Assembly: GCA_022036555.1 (NCBI GenBank)
Contig: CM039134.1
Coordinates: 7,378,818 to 7,442,817 of the forward strand
Length of the DNA: 64,000 bases
Direction of reading: 5' to 3'
From: Microstegium vimineum
Taxonomy: Eukaryota; Streptophyta; Magnoliopsida; Poales; Poaceae
Below the pieces are notes generated by a model. The model did not search any database, was not told the DNA's origin, and saw only the letters and a program-made list of their open reading frames with translations. Shown one piece after another: positions 21,707 to 33,139 of the stretch. How positions within the stretch are numbered: position 1 is the first letter of the stretch; each line of letters begins with the position of its first letter. The translations under genes and the position numbers were made by a program.

Positions 21707-22736
21707 TGTTGACACCGTTTTTTGACACGTGTCAAATGGGCTGAGGCTTGACTGGTCAGCGGCCGTTCTCCATCGGTATCAGGAGTTGATAATGCCGATA
21801 GGAGGGTGCTATGAGTTTTGCCGATGGAAGCTGATGAGCCTTGTCGACCAAATCGGTGAAGTCTTGCTGGAACTGATTGCCGATGAGGAGTCTTTGCCGA
21901 TTGCCGATAAAGGCTTGTTGCCGATTGCCGATGGAAGATGGTTGCCGATTGCCAATGAAGAAGATGCTGCTGATTGCCGATCGGAAAAGTATTACCGATG
22001 CCGATGGGCGTGATTTAGCACTTGGTGGCAGCGAAAGACTACCGGTGACCAAAGAAGGAAGTTGCAGGGATCTGCCGATGGAAAGTTTCCATCGAAGAGT
22101 ATAAGGAAACTGGTGTTCTGTGCCAGTATTAATATAGTGGTTTGCGTCCGACTCTTGCATGGGTCGCTTATTTTCCTTTAAAATAGGTATGTTTGTTTAG
22201 GGAATAAATATTGTTATCCGGCTCCTACGCGAGTTAGTTTCCTTTAAAGTAGGAGTTTGTTTTTAGGAAAGATATGTGTCGTATCTTTGTACAACTCTCC
22301 ATGCGGGAGTATAAATATGAGCCCGAGGGCTATGGAATATATATCAATCAACCAAAAAACAAACCAATTCTACTTGTTATCCTACTTTTATCGCAATTTA
22401 CCTTCTTATGCATTAGTTGTAGTTATCAACGAGTTCTTCAAGCTTTCGACGGGCTGCATCACCTTGATCTCCGTCAAAGTCCTTGCTAGTTCCGCGTGGG
22501 AGTACCTCTAGGCTTTGGCAATCCGGGCGCATCGCTGTTTACCTCGTCTAGCTCTGCTCTAGTTATCCTTGATCAATCTAAGCCTTGACGTCCGGGCGCA
22601 TCGCTGTCGTCTCGTTCAGTTTGTTCTAGTTATCATCCTTGTCGATTGATTGGTCAAATCGACTGGCACGCCCTCGACATCGAGCTTTGGGTAATAGCCC
22701 GAGGTGTTCACAGATCTGACGCTTTTTGTGTCAACA
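21707..22736 (+). repeat. 3' LTR
   Basis: 1030 bp with the same TGTTGACAC...GTGTCAACA ends as the 5' LTR. I count about 13 substitutions relative to 9662-10691, mostly transitions. The TATAAATA string is at 22310-22317. The bases following the LTR (CTGTT) do not match those preceding the 5' LTR. Confidence 0.95.
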
Positions 22737-22832
22737 CTGTTAGAATGTGATCTTCCACCATTTAGGACCAACGACCTAACAAGCCTTAGATCTGCGCCCT
22801 GATCGGAGCGTCCAACCCGCACAGCGCTATAA

Positions 22833-23198
22833 GAGCATCTCCAACGGTTTTGCAAATGGGCTTTGCATTCTTGTTTTTGCAAAAAAATCTGAAAAACTCC
22901 TATCCAACGGTTTGGCAAATAGACTTTGCATTTTTGTTAACTTGGCAATTTCCTGGGAAGGATTGGCATATATGCCTAGCGGATCGCGCTTGGCATTTTC
23001 CGCGCTCGACCAATTTTGGTAATTGCCGCAACAATTTCTACAATTTTGGTAATTGTCAAGTCAATTTTGTTAATTGTCAAGTCAGTTTTGCCAAACCGTT
23101 GGAGATTGACTCTTTTTATCTTTGTCATATTTATTTGGGACTTGACAAACTCTCAAATTTTCCAATTAAAATATGTAATAAAACCGTTGGAGATGCTC
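22833..23198. mobile_element. MITE, Harbinger-like family A, copy 1 (366 bp)
   Basis: Terminal inverted repeats are GAGCATCTCCAACGG and CCGTTGGAGATGCTC, flanked by TAA (22830-22832 and 23199-23201). It is AT-rich with internal TTTGCAAA and TTGGCAA motifs. A close second copy lies at 34695-35059. Confidence 0.9.
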
Positions 23199-23201
23199 TA
23201 A

Positions 23202-23690
23202 AGAAAAGGTGAGGGCCGGAGCGCAATGTAAGAGGTTCACCGCACACGCCGCCAGTCACCCCACCGACATCCTAAACCCTAACCAATTTTGAGTCAATGA
23301 CTAATATTCTTTCTAGTCTAAAAGTACACATAACAACCGTTGTTTTAGAATTTGTAATTTGTACGTATATAAAATAGCTGTAATTTTGGTACCTCTCCAA
23401 GGATTTAGAAAAAAACTTCCTTGTTCATACAGCTATTTTAATTTCCAAAACATATAATAGAGTGCATTCAAGATATTCCAAAACATATTAATTAAGAGAA
23501 AACATAAAAGACATGTATACCCTCACTTTCCTTAATTTCCTAATCAGACGTTCCATTAATAATGATGTTTGGTTGATAAATAGCAAGTAGCAATTTAATG
23601 CCTATCAAAATTATACAATTATTTAATACACAACTATTTTGTCCCCTAGACGAATGAGATATATAGAGTAATGATCAAGTAGGATTATGA
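23202..23690. other. Intergenic, no gene recognised
   Basis: About 490 bp of AT-rich sequence between two MITEs upstream of the cytokinin dehydrogenase gene. I see no open frame or motif that I can support. Confidence 0.5.
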
Positions 23691-24096
23691 GAGCAACTCC
23701 AACAGTTTGACATTTAGACTTTGCATATCTAATTTTGTCAAAAAAACTAAAAAACTAGTGGCCAACAGTTTGACATTTGAGCTTGACGTTTTTGCCAAAG
23801 TTGCAAATAAGAACCCGCACTTGGCAATTTGGCGACCTTGAAAAGGGGGAGGCATTTTTTTCCTTCTTTTTTTCACGGCGGAACACTGGGCGGCGCCTTT
23901 TTTTCTTCTTTTTTTTCCTTCTTTTTTTTCACGGCGAAACACGTAGTGGGCGACAACTTTTTTTTTTCTTTTTTTTCCGTTTTTGCCAAGTCATTATGGG
24001 GAGAGATTGCATATTTTTTGCTTTGGCATATCTATTTCAGAGTTGGCAAATTCCATGTTTTGCCAAATCAAAATTACCAAACTGTTGGAGTTGCTC
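23691..24096. mobile_element. MITE, Harbinger-like family B, upstream of CKX1 (406 bp)
   Basis: Inverted ends are GAGCAACTCCAACAGTTTG and CAAACTGTTGGAGTTGCTC, flanked by TGA (23688-23690 and 24097-24099). It contains long T-rich tracts near 23855-23985. Its right end is about 180 bp upstream of the likely CKX1 TATA box, so it sits in the proximal promoter. The TGA duplication departs from the usual TWA. Confidence 0.8.
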
Positions 24097-24278
24097 TGAA
24101 AGAGCACTTTTTTCTAAATCAATGGAAGCATGGTAAATAGGCACCTATATGTGTGCTGGTCAAACAGAAGAATAAAACTAGACGGCATGCATAATTTTTT
24201 CATGGAAAGCAAATCTCTGTGTGTTCGAGTAATTGAAGTATGCAATCACACCACAAGTATGTCTTGCCCTACCCTTCC

Positions 24279-24286
24279 TATATATA
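24279..24286 (+). promoter_or_regulatory. Candidate TATA box for CKX1
   Basis: TATATATA about 105 bp upstream of the CKX1 ATG, a plausible distance for a plant core promoter. A CA microsatellite at about 24331-24350 would then lie in the 5' untranslated leader. Confidence 0.55.
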
Positions 24287-24390
24287 CGGCCGGGGTGCAA
24301 ACGTAAACCACGTCCAAGTTACCAAAAAAAACACACACACACACACACAACGTGTAGCTCTCTACCCGGCCGTGAACGACGATATCGCTA

Positions 24391-26552
24391 ATGGCGGCGG
24401 TTTACCTGCTGTTAGCTTTGCTAATCGCCTGCTCATCTCATGCACTAGTAGCAGCGCTTGGAGTTGGAGGAGATCACCGTCCCAGCTGGCCACCCTCCCT
24501 GGCGGGGCTCGTGTCGGAGCGCAAGCTGCGGACCGACACCAACGCGACGGTGGCGGCGTCGACGGACTTCGGCAACATCACGTCGGCGCTGCCGGCGGCG
24601 GTCCTGTACCCATCATCCACGGGCGACCTGGCGGCGCTCCTGGCCGCGGCCAACTCCACCCCAGGGTGGCCCTACACCATCGCGTTCCGCGGCCGCGGCC
24701 ACTCGATCATGGGCCAGGCCTTGGCCCCGGGCGGCGTCGTCGTCAACATGGCGTCCCTGGGTGCCGCCTCCACCACTTCGCCGCCGCGCATCAACGTGTC
24801 GGCGGACGGCCGGTTCGTGGACGCCGGCGGCGAGCAGATGTGGATCGACGTGCTGCGCGCCTCGCTGGCCCGCGGCGTCGCGCCAAGGTCCTGGACGGAT
24901 TATCTTTACCTCACCGTCGGCGGCACGCTCTCCAACGCCGGTATCAGCGGCCAGGCGTTCCGGCATGGCCCACAGATTTCTAACGTGTTGGAGCTGGACG
25001 TTATCACCGGTACGTGCGCGTACGTTTGCACCTATCTACTTTATGTTGTTCCTTTTATTGCACAAAATATCCGTGCACCACACCAACAAGCATCAGCTTC
25101 CGTTGTTGCTTGCCACGGGGCAACTCCGTCATCTCCAATCAACCTGATTAAATTCGTTAACTACGACGCAAATCGTAATTAAAAATTATACACTCCATTA
25201 TACTAGAAGAAGTGCATGGTGGTTAATGTCCGCGTTGCACCGACCGGCCGCCGGCCGGCCGGCGAGGGGCGGCGACGTCTTTATTTATCAACTAATATAA
25301 GTAAACATGCTGGGCTAGCTCTCGCAGTATTATTCATACGTTGACATTGGCATTATTTCTCGCAAAATTAAAAAACGACGACTTCACAGTGTAGTTTGTG
25401 CCTTGTTTTTTCTTTCGATTAATTGCTGGGCGGCGTTGACTTTGGCGGTGCACGCGTGCAGGCCACGGGGAGACGATGACGTGCTCGAAGCAGCAGAACG
25501 CGGACCTGTTCAACGCCGTCCTGGGCGGGCTGGGGCAGTTCGGCGTGATCACCCGAGCCCGGATCACGGTGGAGCCGGCGCCGGCGAGGGCGCGGTGGGT
25601 GCGGCTCATCTACACCGACTTCGCCACGTTCACCGGCGACCAGGAGCGGCTCATCGCGCCTCGCCCCGACGGCGCGTTCGGCCCGATGAGCTACGTGGAG
25701 GGGTCGGTGTTCGTGAACCAGAGCCTCGCCACCGACCTGACGAACACGGGGTTCTTCTCCGACGCTGCCGACGTCGCCAGGATCGTCGCGCTCGCGAGGG
25801 AGAGGAACGCCACCACCGTGTACAGCGTCGAGGCCACCATCAACTACGACGACAACGCCACGTCGTCGGTGGAAGTGGACCAGAAGCTCAAGTCTGTGCT
25901 GGACACGCTAAGCTTCGTGGAAGGGTTCGCGTTCCAGCGCGACGTGACCTACTTGGAGTTCCTGAACCGGGTGCACAACGAGGAGGTGGAGCTCGACAAG
26001 CTGGGGCTATGGCGAGTGCCGCACCCGTGGCTCAATATGTTCGTGCCGCGGTCGCGCATCGCCGACGTTGACCGCGGCGTCTTCAAGGGCATCCTCCAGG
26101 GCACCGACATCGTCGGCCCGCTCATCGTCTACCCCCTCAACAAATCCATGTACGTGACGCATGTGTGTATATATGCAAATAAATCATCATCAATGCAAGC
26201 TACTAGCTAGCTAGCTCAGCTGTGCACGCCATAATTGACCTTCGATTCTCATATCAGGTGGGACGACGACATGTCGGCGGCGACGCCGGCGGAGGACGTG
26301 TTCTACGCGATGTCGCTGCTGTTCTCGGCGGTGGGGAACGAGCAGCTGGCGAGGCTGCAGGAGCAGAACCAGAGGATCCTGCGGTACTGCGACCTCGCCG
26401 GGATCCAGTACAAGAGCTACCTGTCGCGGTACACGAACCGGGGTGACTGGGTCCGCCACTTCGGCACCGTCAAGTGGAATCGATTCGTGGAGATGAAGAA
26501 CAAGTACGACCCCAACAAGCTGCTCTCACCGGGACAGGACATCTTCAACTGA
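24391..26552 (+). CDS. CKX1: Cytokinin dehydrogenase (CKX1-like), three exons
   Basis: FAD-dependent enzyme that irreversibly cleaves the isoprenoid side chain of cytokinins; maize CKX1 is secreted. Exons 24391-25009, 25462-26149 and 26258-26552 join across GT-AG introns (452 and 108 bp) into 1602 bp, 533 residues, almost the length of maize CKX1. The first ~20 residues form a hydrophobic signal peptide (MAAVYLLLALLIACSSHALV). FAD-binding region: GRGHS at residues 101-105, whose His104 corresponds to the covalently flavinylated His of the family, and SWTDYLYL with catalytic Asp170. The cytokinin-binding part carries the conserved PHPWLNMFVPRSRIADVDRG. It ends LLSPGQDIFN, the typical C-terminus. 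Several N-x-S/T sites (NAT, NIT, NST) fit a secreted glycoprotein. Exons are strongly GC-rich. The sequence most resembles maize CKX1 from memory; the symbol rests on that. Confidence 0.93.
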
Positions 26553-27358
26553 TAATCCATGCAACATATATATCGCATGATTTGTTTTCTTGGGTTAATA
26601 ATAATGTGAATTGCCAGCGGTTATTAATTAAACTGTATATATATAGATCACAGATGTCGTCACAGTCATTATCTACGTTATGAAAGATACTTTACTAGTA
26701 AAAAACAGTGGTGAAGCTAGAACAAACTAGAGGGTAGTGCACTTGTCTTGTGGGTGTGTATATATAGACTTTGTGTTATAGGTGATACATATATATGGTG
26801 AAATCTTAAAAACTATCACTGTTTTCGTAAATTTTGGGTGATGCATTTGTACCCATGACCCATCACTATCAACATAGCTTCGCCCTTGGTAAAAAGTGAA
26901 ACCGTGTCGTAGTATATTCTCGTTTCATCTGTAACACTCCCCAGGGTTTTAGTTGATATAAAGGGACTTGCTAAAATTCATGAATTTTAGCTTCCTTTAA
27001 GACGACGGTTATTATATATATTTTATACTAAAATTATAGCTTTTACTTCTTGCAATTTATGTAAGCATAATCAGTAATTTTTTGTTTCGAGAATAAAAAC
27101 TGTTAGACAATACATCAAGTTTGACAAAATCAAATCTGTGTTGGCACAAAGATAAATAATAATTTCAAATTGTTTCTGTAGCCAGATATATAAGGATCAA
27201 ATTTTGATATGTTAAGTGTTGATGGCACATGTGGATATCTTTTTTTCTGAGACCAAACCCATGCACTCTCCCCATGCTTCTTACTAGGTTTTTGCCCTAA
27301 AAAGCATGTACTCCTATGTGCATTCAACGGTAGATGCATATGAGCACATGCCTGTAAA

Positions 27359-27391
<33 letters not shown>

Positions 27392-28637
27392 TCATGTTAT
27401 AGTGGCGTAGTTTGTTGTTGCAGTGGTGTTGGTTGGATGTGTATTTTTACGTGATGGTTTTCTTTCATCACTCTCTACAAGGAGTTTTGTAGTAGTGGTA
27501 ATTTTTGTTGTACCTCATCATTGCTATGTTACTTTATCTCTATTAGCAACGCACATATCTGTCCCCACGAATTTCTTGTGAGTTAATTTTTACAAAAAAA
27601 AAATAGAGCACTCAGGTGTTCTATACACAACACTCAATGGTTTCACCCATTAGTTTGATGATCCAGAAGCCTATCCTTCTACACTACTAAAATTATTGAA
27701 TTCTCCTAGTGTTTTAACTAGTAATAAAACACAACAGCTAGTATAGCACATGGAAACCTCACTAGGAGATATTTAGTAGAAAAAAATTTGTATTAAATTT
27801 TGACTACCAAAACTCTAGGAAAAGCCCACCTCACTAGGAGAAGCGTCACATATTCTCTTTGCCTTCCCTCTGTTTTTTTACGTGTTTTTGTTTCATTCAA
27901 GTAACTAGCCCTCAACTAGTCACATACAAAAAATGTGAAGAAGAAAGAAAGACACCGTCACTTGTGAAAGAAAGTTTCTTGGATCGAGGTGCGTGATTCT
28001 TTCTCAGTTTGCACGTTTTGCTTCGATGGCACCGTCATTTTCTATAAAATACAAAGCTGCTTGTTCCGTGATTGATCAGATAGCACGCATTTGACAACTG
28101 ACATCGACAAGATCAGGTAAAGGGTCATTTGCGACCAGGTCGGCTGGTGGTGAACTGATGATTAGTAGAATACTCCAGTTGACCAGCAGAGGTGTGGTGC
28201 CTTCGTTTTCTCTTATTTTCTCAGCATTCACCACATCCATTGCACTTGCCGTACGTTGACTAATGGCGTGCTTGGATCGAGAGGTTTATTCCCAGCTTTA
28301 GACAAAGTCACTCTATAAAAGCTAAGCAACAGTGCTGACCTTGAATAAATAAAGGTGGTCGTAGATTATTGGTTACCATCACACATGATCACGCATATAG
28401 GTAGATTACGCCCATAATCATCAGAAAATGAAAAAAAGGAAATAAATTAACCATCAAGCATGCATGTCAAAGGAAACAACATGCTGATATATATGTTGGA
28501 TGCTCCTTTTTTAGAACATTTCTTGAGCAAGCTACACGAATAATTAGGCCTCAAACTTCTTCTTTTTTGAGAGAGAGAAGCCTCAAACGTCATTTGCATG
28601 TCTATATGTAGAACACGGACAATCAGGCCCCAAACTT
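26553..28637. other. Intergenic between CKX1 and a MITE cluster
   Basis: About 2.1 kb without a supported gene. It holds a homopolymer of 32 G at 27359-27390 and a CACTACTA string near 27681 that could be an isolated CACTA-like terminus. The rest is AT-rich and unclassified. Confidence 0.5.
27359..27390 (+). repeat. Poly(G) tract, 32 bases
   Basis: An uninterrupted run of G in otherwise AT-rich intergenic DNA. It could be a real G-quadruplex-forming tract or a sequencing/assembly artefact. Confidence 0.9.
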
Positions 28638-29165
28638 CATTTGTACTCGCTCTGTTTCAAATTATTATAAAGTATTGCGAGAATTGAACAAAATTATAAA
28701 AATTTATGGTATCAAATAGGTATACAGTTGATGAAGAAGAGAATGTAAGGTCCTGTTTGGGAGAGCTCAACTCTCTGATTCTTCAGCTCTGCTCCTTGAT
28801 TCTCGAATGAAGTGATTCCTTTGGATTCCTATGAGAGAACGGGGTGGAGAGCTGATGAGAATTGATTTTCTGTTGATCCCCACTAGAATTTAACAGGGAG
28901 TAGGGTGAAACAAGGTTTTTTTTAGCTCCCACCTCATAGTGTAAATGGAGAAGTGATTCTTTGTTGATCCCCACCTGAATCAGTTAGCATTTTAGACGTT
29001 TGGCTGGGTGAGAGAAATTTGCTTCGGAGAAGCTGGAGCTGGAGCTCTCCTAAACAGAGTCTAATGATACTTAATAGACACTATAAATGTTATTATATTA
29101 TCATATAAATTTGATATTTAAGATGTTTTGACTCTTCAATGAAACAACTTATAATTTAGGATAAA
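28638..29165. mobile_element. Degenerate Stowaway-like MITE split by a Tourist-like MITE
   Basis: The left end resembles the Stowaway consensus (TACTCGCTCTGTTTCAAAT) and the right side reads ACTTATAATTTAGGA, the usual inverse. The two halves (about 28638-28748 and 29065-29165) are separated by the 313 bp MITE at 28749-29061. The outer right terminus is worn, so the exact end is uncertain. Confidence 0.6.
28749..29061. mobile_element. MITE, Tourist-like, 313 bp
   Basis: Ends are GGTCCTGTTTGGGAGAGCTC and GAGCTCTCCTAAACAGAGTC, flanked by TAA (28746-28748 and 29062-29064). Non-coding. It inserted into a Stowaway-like element. Confidence 0.85.
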
Positions 29166-29698
29166 GATGTATAACACGTACAATACGAACAATAAGATTT
29201 CAAACATGTCTTAATCTGTAATAAGTACTGTATCATAGTACTCCGTATATGCCTAGCACGGACAATCAATCGAGCAAACTTCACTTCATTTGTAACCCGT
29301 GGGCGTTTTTGTTTCCTGGCGTTAAATAGCATCATTACCAGTCAATTGGAGTTAGGCATCTACTACTCCGTATGTCACACGGCAGTACGGTACGGTGAAG
29401 CGATGAGAGCTCGTACAAAGCTTACACGCTTGGTCTTCTGTCCGCATCCACACGGCCACACTTGTCTTGTTGAGCCGTATAGGAACATGGTATCAGGATT
29501 GCATCACTTGTCAGGCCTCACAAAATTAGGCGGCTGGGCTACATCAACTAGGGCTTGACTGCAGAGCTGCCATAATTTACATAGATACAAATACGATGAC
29601 AAAGCCCAAGTCAGTGGCTGTCATTCTTTCAATGAGGCTATACTGAATTACAGATGACTATGAATGCACATCCGCCAGACCGCCACTGCCTCCTGGTC
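29166..29698. other. Intergenic / 3' flank of the WD40 gene
   Basis: About 530 bp with no supported gene. The part nearest 29698 is probably the 3' untranslated region of the minus-strand WD40 gene; I did not identify a firm polyadenylation signal. Confidence 0.45.
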
Positions 29699-32600
29699 CT
29701 AGGGCGCCCACCTCCAGACTTTCAGCTCGCCGGAGCAGTCTCCTGTGAAGAGAAGCCCACCAGCCGCGAGCTCAATGGTCCTTACTTCCTTCTTGGCGAA
29801 GAGTGTGCCCATCCCATCGAACCTGGAAGATAGTAACCAAGGAAATGCAGAGCCTCTTTCAGTAAGGACTAAGGAAACACTGTGCGCCACAACAACGGTG
29901 CAAGTGGTTTGTCCACCTGATGGAAGTGAGAAATTTTTATGCACTCACGATGGCAAGTCGAGCAAGCGGATGCAGTTGCTGTTGTGGAGGGAGCAGAAGA
30001 GAACTGGTGTCTTCCCAACTCGGTGCATGCCGAAGAGTGTGCGCAAACCCTGCAACAGAATCAGAAAGGTTAAGCAGCAGGGAAACAGCCTACAGCTGTT
30101 GTGAGGAAACCAATTTAAAAGGAAGGGGAAACACAGCACTCTCATTGCACTTGCATAATTGTACCCTTCTGTAATTTCTGTGATCAAGCACACCAAGGCA
30201 GCAAGTTTTCTCAGACCATCTTATGAGCTTAAAATAATTTGTTTTTGAACTTGTTCTAGGTCAAAAGTACTAAAGAGAATAATACAGTGAGGGGAACATC
30301 TTGAAATACAGGTAGACTAGAAAGTAGAAGGGAAAAAAACTGCTGCTGAGCTAGAACGATGGCCAGGAATTTCATTAGTTCTTCCTGCATGTAGGCTAAA
30401 CTTTTTATGATAGGAAATCAGTTCAAACATAATCCTCTAGAAGTTGTTTTCATAATTCTAAGATACTCAGTACTCTATCACTCTTCAAGTCTTCGAGGCA
30501 AACAGATGAACCGAGCGGACCTCCTAAAGTTCTCATCCAATAAAGCTTATATCAGTATAAAGAAACTCCAATCACTAAATTTTCCAGGTTCATCAGATAA
30601 ACTCCAGTCGACCAAGAAGACCCCATGTTGAGAGGTTCCAGCATATGCCTATGCCAACACCTATCTCAAAGACTACATTTATGAATCATATTTCTTGGCT
30701 AAAAGCAAATGGAGTCCCAACAATTAAGACCATGAGAAGTACAGAAAAAAGACATTTGAGGAAAGATCTTCTTGATTTTTAGAAGTATTCGCTACATAGG
30801 AGTACAGACTACAGAGCCATTAAAACTATCAGATTTCTGTACAAGACTGGTTATTCCTATGCCAAAAAAAAAGTAGAACAGAGTCATGGCATTGTCAAAT
30901 GAGAATAGACATAAACTGATCAATGGAGTAGCACACAAAAAAACAGAATTGATCAATGAAACTAGGACTGGAAGGCACGAACAAAAAGACTAAGCAGCAA
31001 GGTTATTATTCACACAAAATTCAGTTATTATCATTGAAATAAAAAAACATAGTTTTTGCACGCAATACTTTTTCTTTGCTGGCAATACCAATATTCATCA
31101 AAATAAGTAAATGTTGTTTTTAACTGTAAAACTTAGTTATACAACTACAAAAACACGGTTGCCATAAACTATTTAGTTATACAAAGTCTGCAGCATCCAA
31201 CAAAAAATCATGCATGATCAGCAGGAGTGCAGTTCTTACATGCTCCTCAGCATGAGTATATTTGACTTGAAGGTTTGCAGACTCTGACAGAGTCCAGACC
31301 TTTACAGTCTTGTCAAGAGAGCAAGATAATAACTTCTCCCAACAAAGCACGGACGTTACAGCAGCTTTATGTTCTGAGAGTGTTTGGACACACTGCAGAG
31401 TGGTAAGGTCCCATGCCTGGTAAATACAAAAAAAAAATGAAGAATGCATCGGAATGAACATAACATTCAGTGGTCAATTGAGCGATATCTTGAGGAAAAA
31501 TCTGTACTTTGATGGTCTTGTCAAGTGAGCCAGAGTAAAGTCTTCTTGCTGAGATAGACAGTGAAACCACTGGACGTTGGTGGCCACTGAGGATCGACAC
31601 TGGTTCAATGTTACTCTCCTTAGAAGGAAATTTCCAGGCCATGATGCGACCATCTCCCGTGCCAGCAAACAGCATCTCATCAGTGATAGCCATGGAACAA
31701 ACCAAACTAGAAGGCCCTTGAAGACTTAGTTTCATCCCCGTCTTTGTGTTCCATGCCTTGTACCAAGCAAAGTCACCTCTCAATATGTCGCCATATATAA
31801 TACGAAATAAAGGTGTACTCTCACTAGAATCAGAATGTCACCTCCACAGACTTCGGAATTCCAATGAATACCCATGGGCCATGGGTGATCATGCAGCCAA
31901 CCTTGCCTCCCATCTTGATGACATCAACACACTATTGCAGAAACATTAAGAACAAAATTGTAATACGATAACCAATTAGTTTTTTTTTTTTTTTGCAATC
32001 CTCTCTTGGATATACTGCCACATATCTCTATCTATATTTTTCTCTTTTCTTTACTTTGTTTTTTCTCATTGCTATTTCTTTTTACATAAATGCATGACTA
32101 TTCGTTAATGAGACAGCTGTAATCTCTGAAGATTCCCTTGCAAATCATGCAACCATATGTATCAACCAAGTGACAACCAGCCAGATTAAGTGACAAACGG
32201 ATCCCAGGAAAATGGATATCTGAAGCAGGCGAGGAGTCTCCAATAGCAACAAGGCGAGGAGTCTCCAATCCAAACCAAGAGCACATGAACCACCCCAACT
32301 AATCATAAGAATCCAATGACGATTGGTGATACAGTGAGGGCGTCCATCACCAGAACCAATCAGAAGAAATCCTGGATCAACATTCGGTTGGTTGCATAGG
32401 GTGCACACGAATCACCACACTTTGCTAATTAGCACATCAACCACCGAAAACCTCCTCACTGGAACCTCCGTGGAAGCAGCCCGTTACCCGTGCATAATCA
32501 GACAGATTGTTGGGAGCCCGTGCATCATCAGACAGATTGTTGGGATCCCATGGATAATCAGAGATTGTTGGGAGCCGGTGCATAATCAGATATATTGTCG

Positions 32601-33139
32601 TGAGCCGAGAACCAAGCTACCTTGCCGGAATTGCAGTCCCAGATGCGAACAGATCCGTCGGCGCTGCCGGAGTAGAGCTTGTTGGAACCCAGCGGCAGAG
32701 AAATCCCACTGATAGCCTATCAGATTTTACGATTACTGTAAGAGCTCACAACTGCTAGACAGAAACTGGCGATCGCGTCGCGATAGAGCGAATTGTCAGA
32801 GTGACGGGGAGGAGAAGCTCGCACCTCCGTGTGTCCAGCAAGGGCACAGAGAAAGACGAAGCCGCCCTCACCGCTGCTGCGGCGCTTCTCCTCAAGGGGC
32901 GGCATATCGTCTCCATTAGCCGGTTTCGGCTTCGGCTCAGGCTTCGTGCTTGTCATCATGTCGTTTCCGCGTCGCCGCCGTGCGGGTGCGGCAGATGCAG
33001 CGTCGGGCGCATCGGGCTCGGCACGGCGACCCAATCCGGACCGCACGGCCTTCTGATTGGGGCCGAGGAGTCTCGTCGTCGCCGGATCGAGGCGGAGGGG
33101 CGGGCGGGAGGCCTTGACGCCGCCGCGGGGATCAGGCAC
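29699..33139 (-). CDS. WD40-repeat protein, ZFWD-like but without a CCCH zinc finger, seven exons
   Basis: Exons on the minus strand: 33139-32825, 32716-32621, 31931-31842, 31756-31508, 31416-31240, 30049-29949 and 29822-29699. All introns are GT-AG and the phases agree, giving 1152 bp, 383 residues. From about residue 100 the protein is a string of WD40 blades: KLYSGSADGSVRIWD, MLFAGTGDGRIMAWK, RLYSGSLDKTIKAWD, LLSCSLDKTVKVWT and LLFTGDCSGELKVWRW at the C-terminus. WD40 propellers act as protein-interaction scaffolds. The order and wording of the blades match plant ZFWD proteins (CCCH zinc finger plus WD40). The first exon here encodes a Pro/Arg/Lys-rich segment with no C-x-C-x-C-x-H pattern, so the usual RNA-binding finger is absent. 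The start Met is uncertain; two in-frame internal Met (MMTS) lie later in exon 1. Intron 2 has a small minisatellite. Confidence 0.85.
32489..32606. repeat. Intronic minisatellite, about 30 bp x 4
   Basis: Four consecutive units of about 30 bp built on GTGCATAATCAGACAGATTG followed by TTGGGAGCC, beginning near 32489, 32519, 32549 and 32577. Unit 3 lacks a few bases and unit 4 is diverged. It lies just inside the intron downstream of exon 2 of the WD40 gene. Confidence 0.85.

Larger units (their letters stand above)
9574..22736 (+). mobile_element. Ty3/gypsy LTR retrotransposon, Tat lineage, with antisense gene
   Basis: Two 1030 bp LTRs (9662-10691 and 21707-22736) enclose gag-pol on the plus strand and a long antisense gene on the minus strand. 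Reading the LTRs side by side I count about 13 substitutions and no length difference, roughly 1.3 percent. At a commonly used grass rate of 1.3e-8 per site per year this suggests about half a million years (inference). Tat membership is inferred from a second RNase H domain after the first, the gag-PR-RT-RNH-INT order and an antisense ORF between pol and the 3' LTR, all known in that lineage. The 88 bp before the 5' LTR copy the 88 bp before the 3' LTR. No 5 bp target duplication is found. The hexamer GCCGAT and its reverse complement are very frequent throughout. Confidence 0.9.

Noticed and set aside
24240..25147. Long alternative-frame ORFs over the first CKX1 exon and its intron
   Set aside because: They are shadows of a GC-rich exon; the CKX motifs occur only in the frame beginning at 24391.
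25403..26071. 222-codon frame over the second CKX1 exon
   Set aside because: Out of frame with the FAD oxidase sense; it arises from high GC in codon third positions.
27681..27900. CACTACTA string as a second CACTA terminus
   Set aside because: The string is short, no subterminal repeats or opposite end are seen, and it can occur by chance in AT-rich sequence.
32489..32606. Regular ~30 bp repeats resembling a CRISPR array
   Set aside because: Units are adjacent without unique spacers, in a plant intron; this is a minisatellite.
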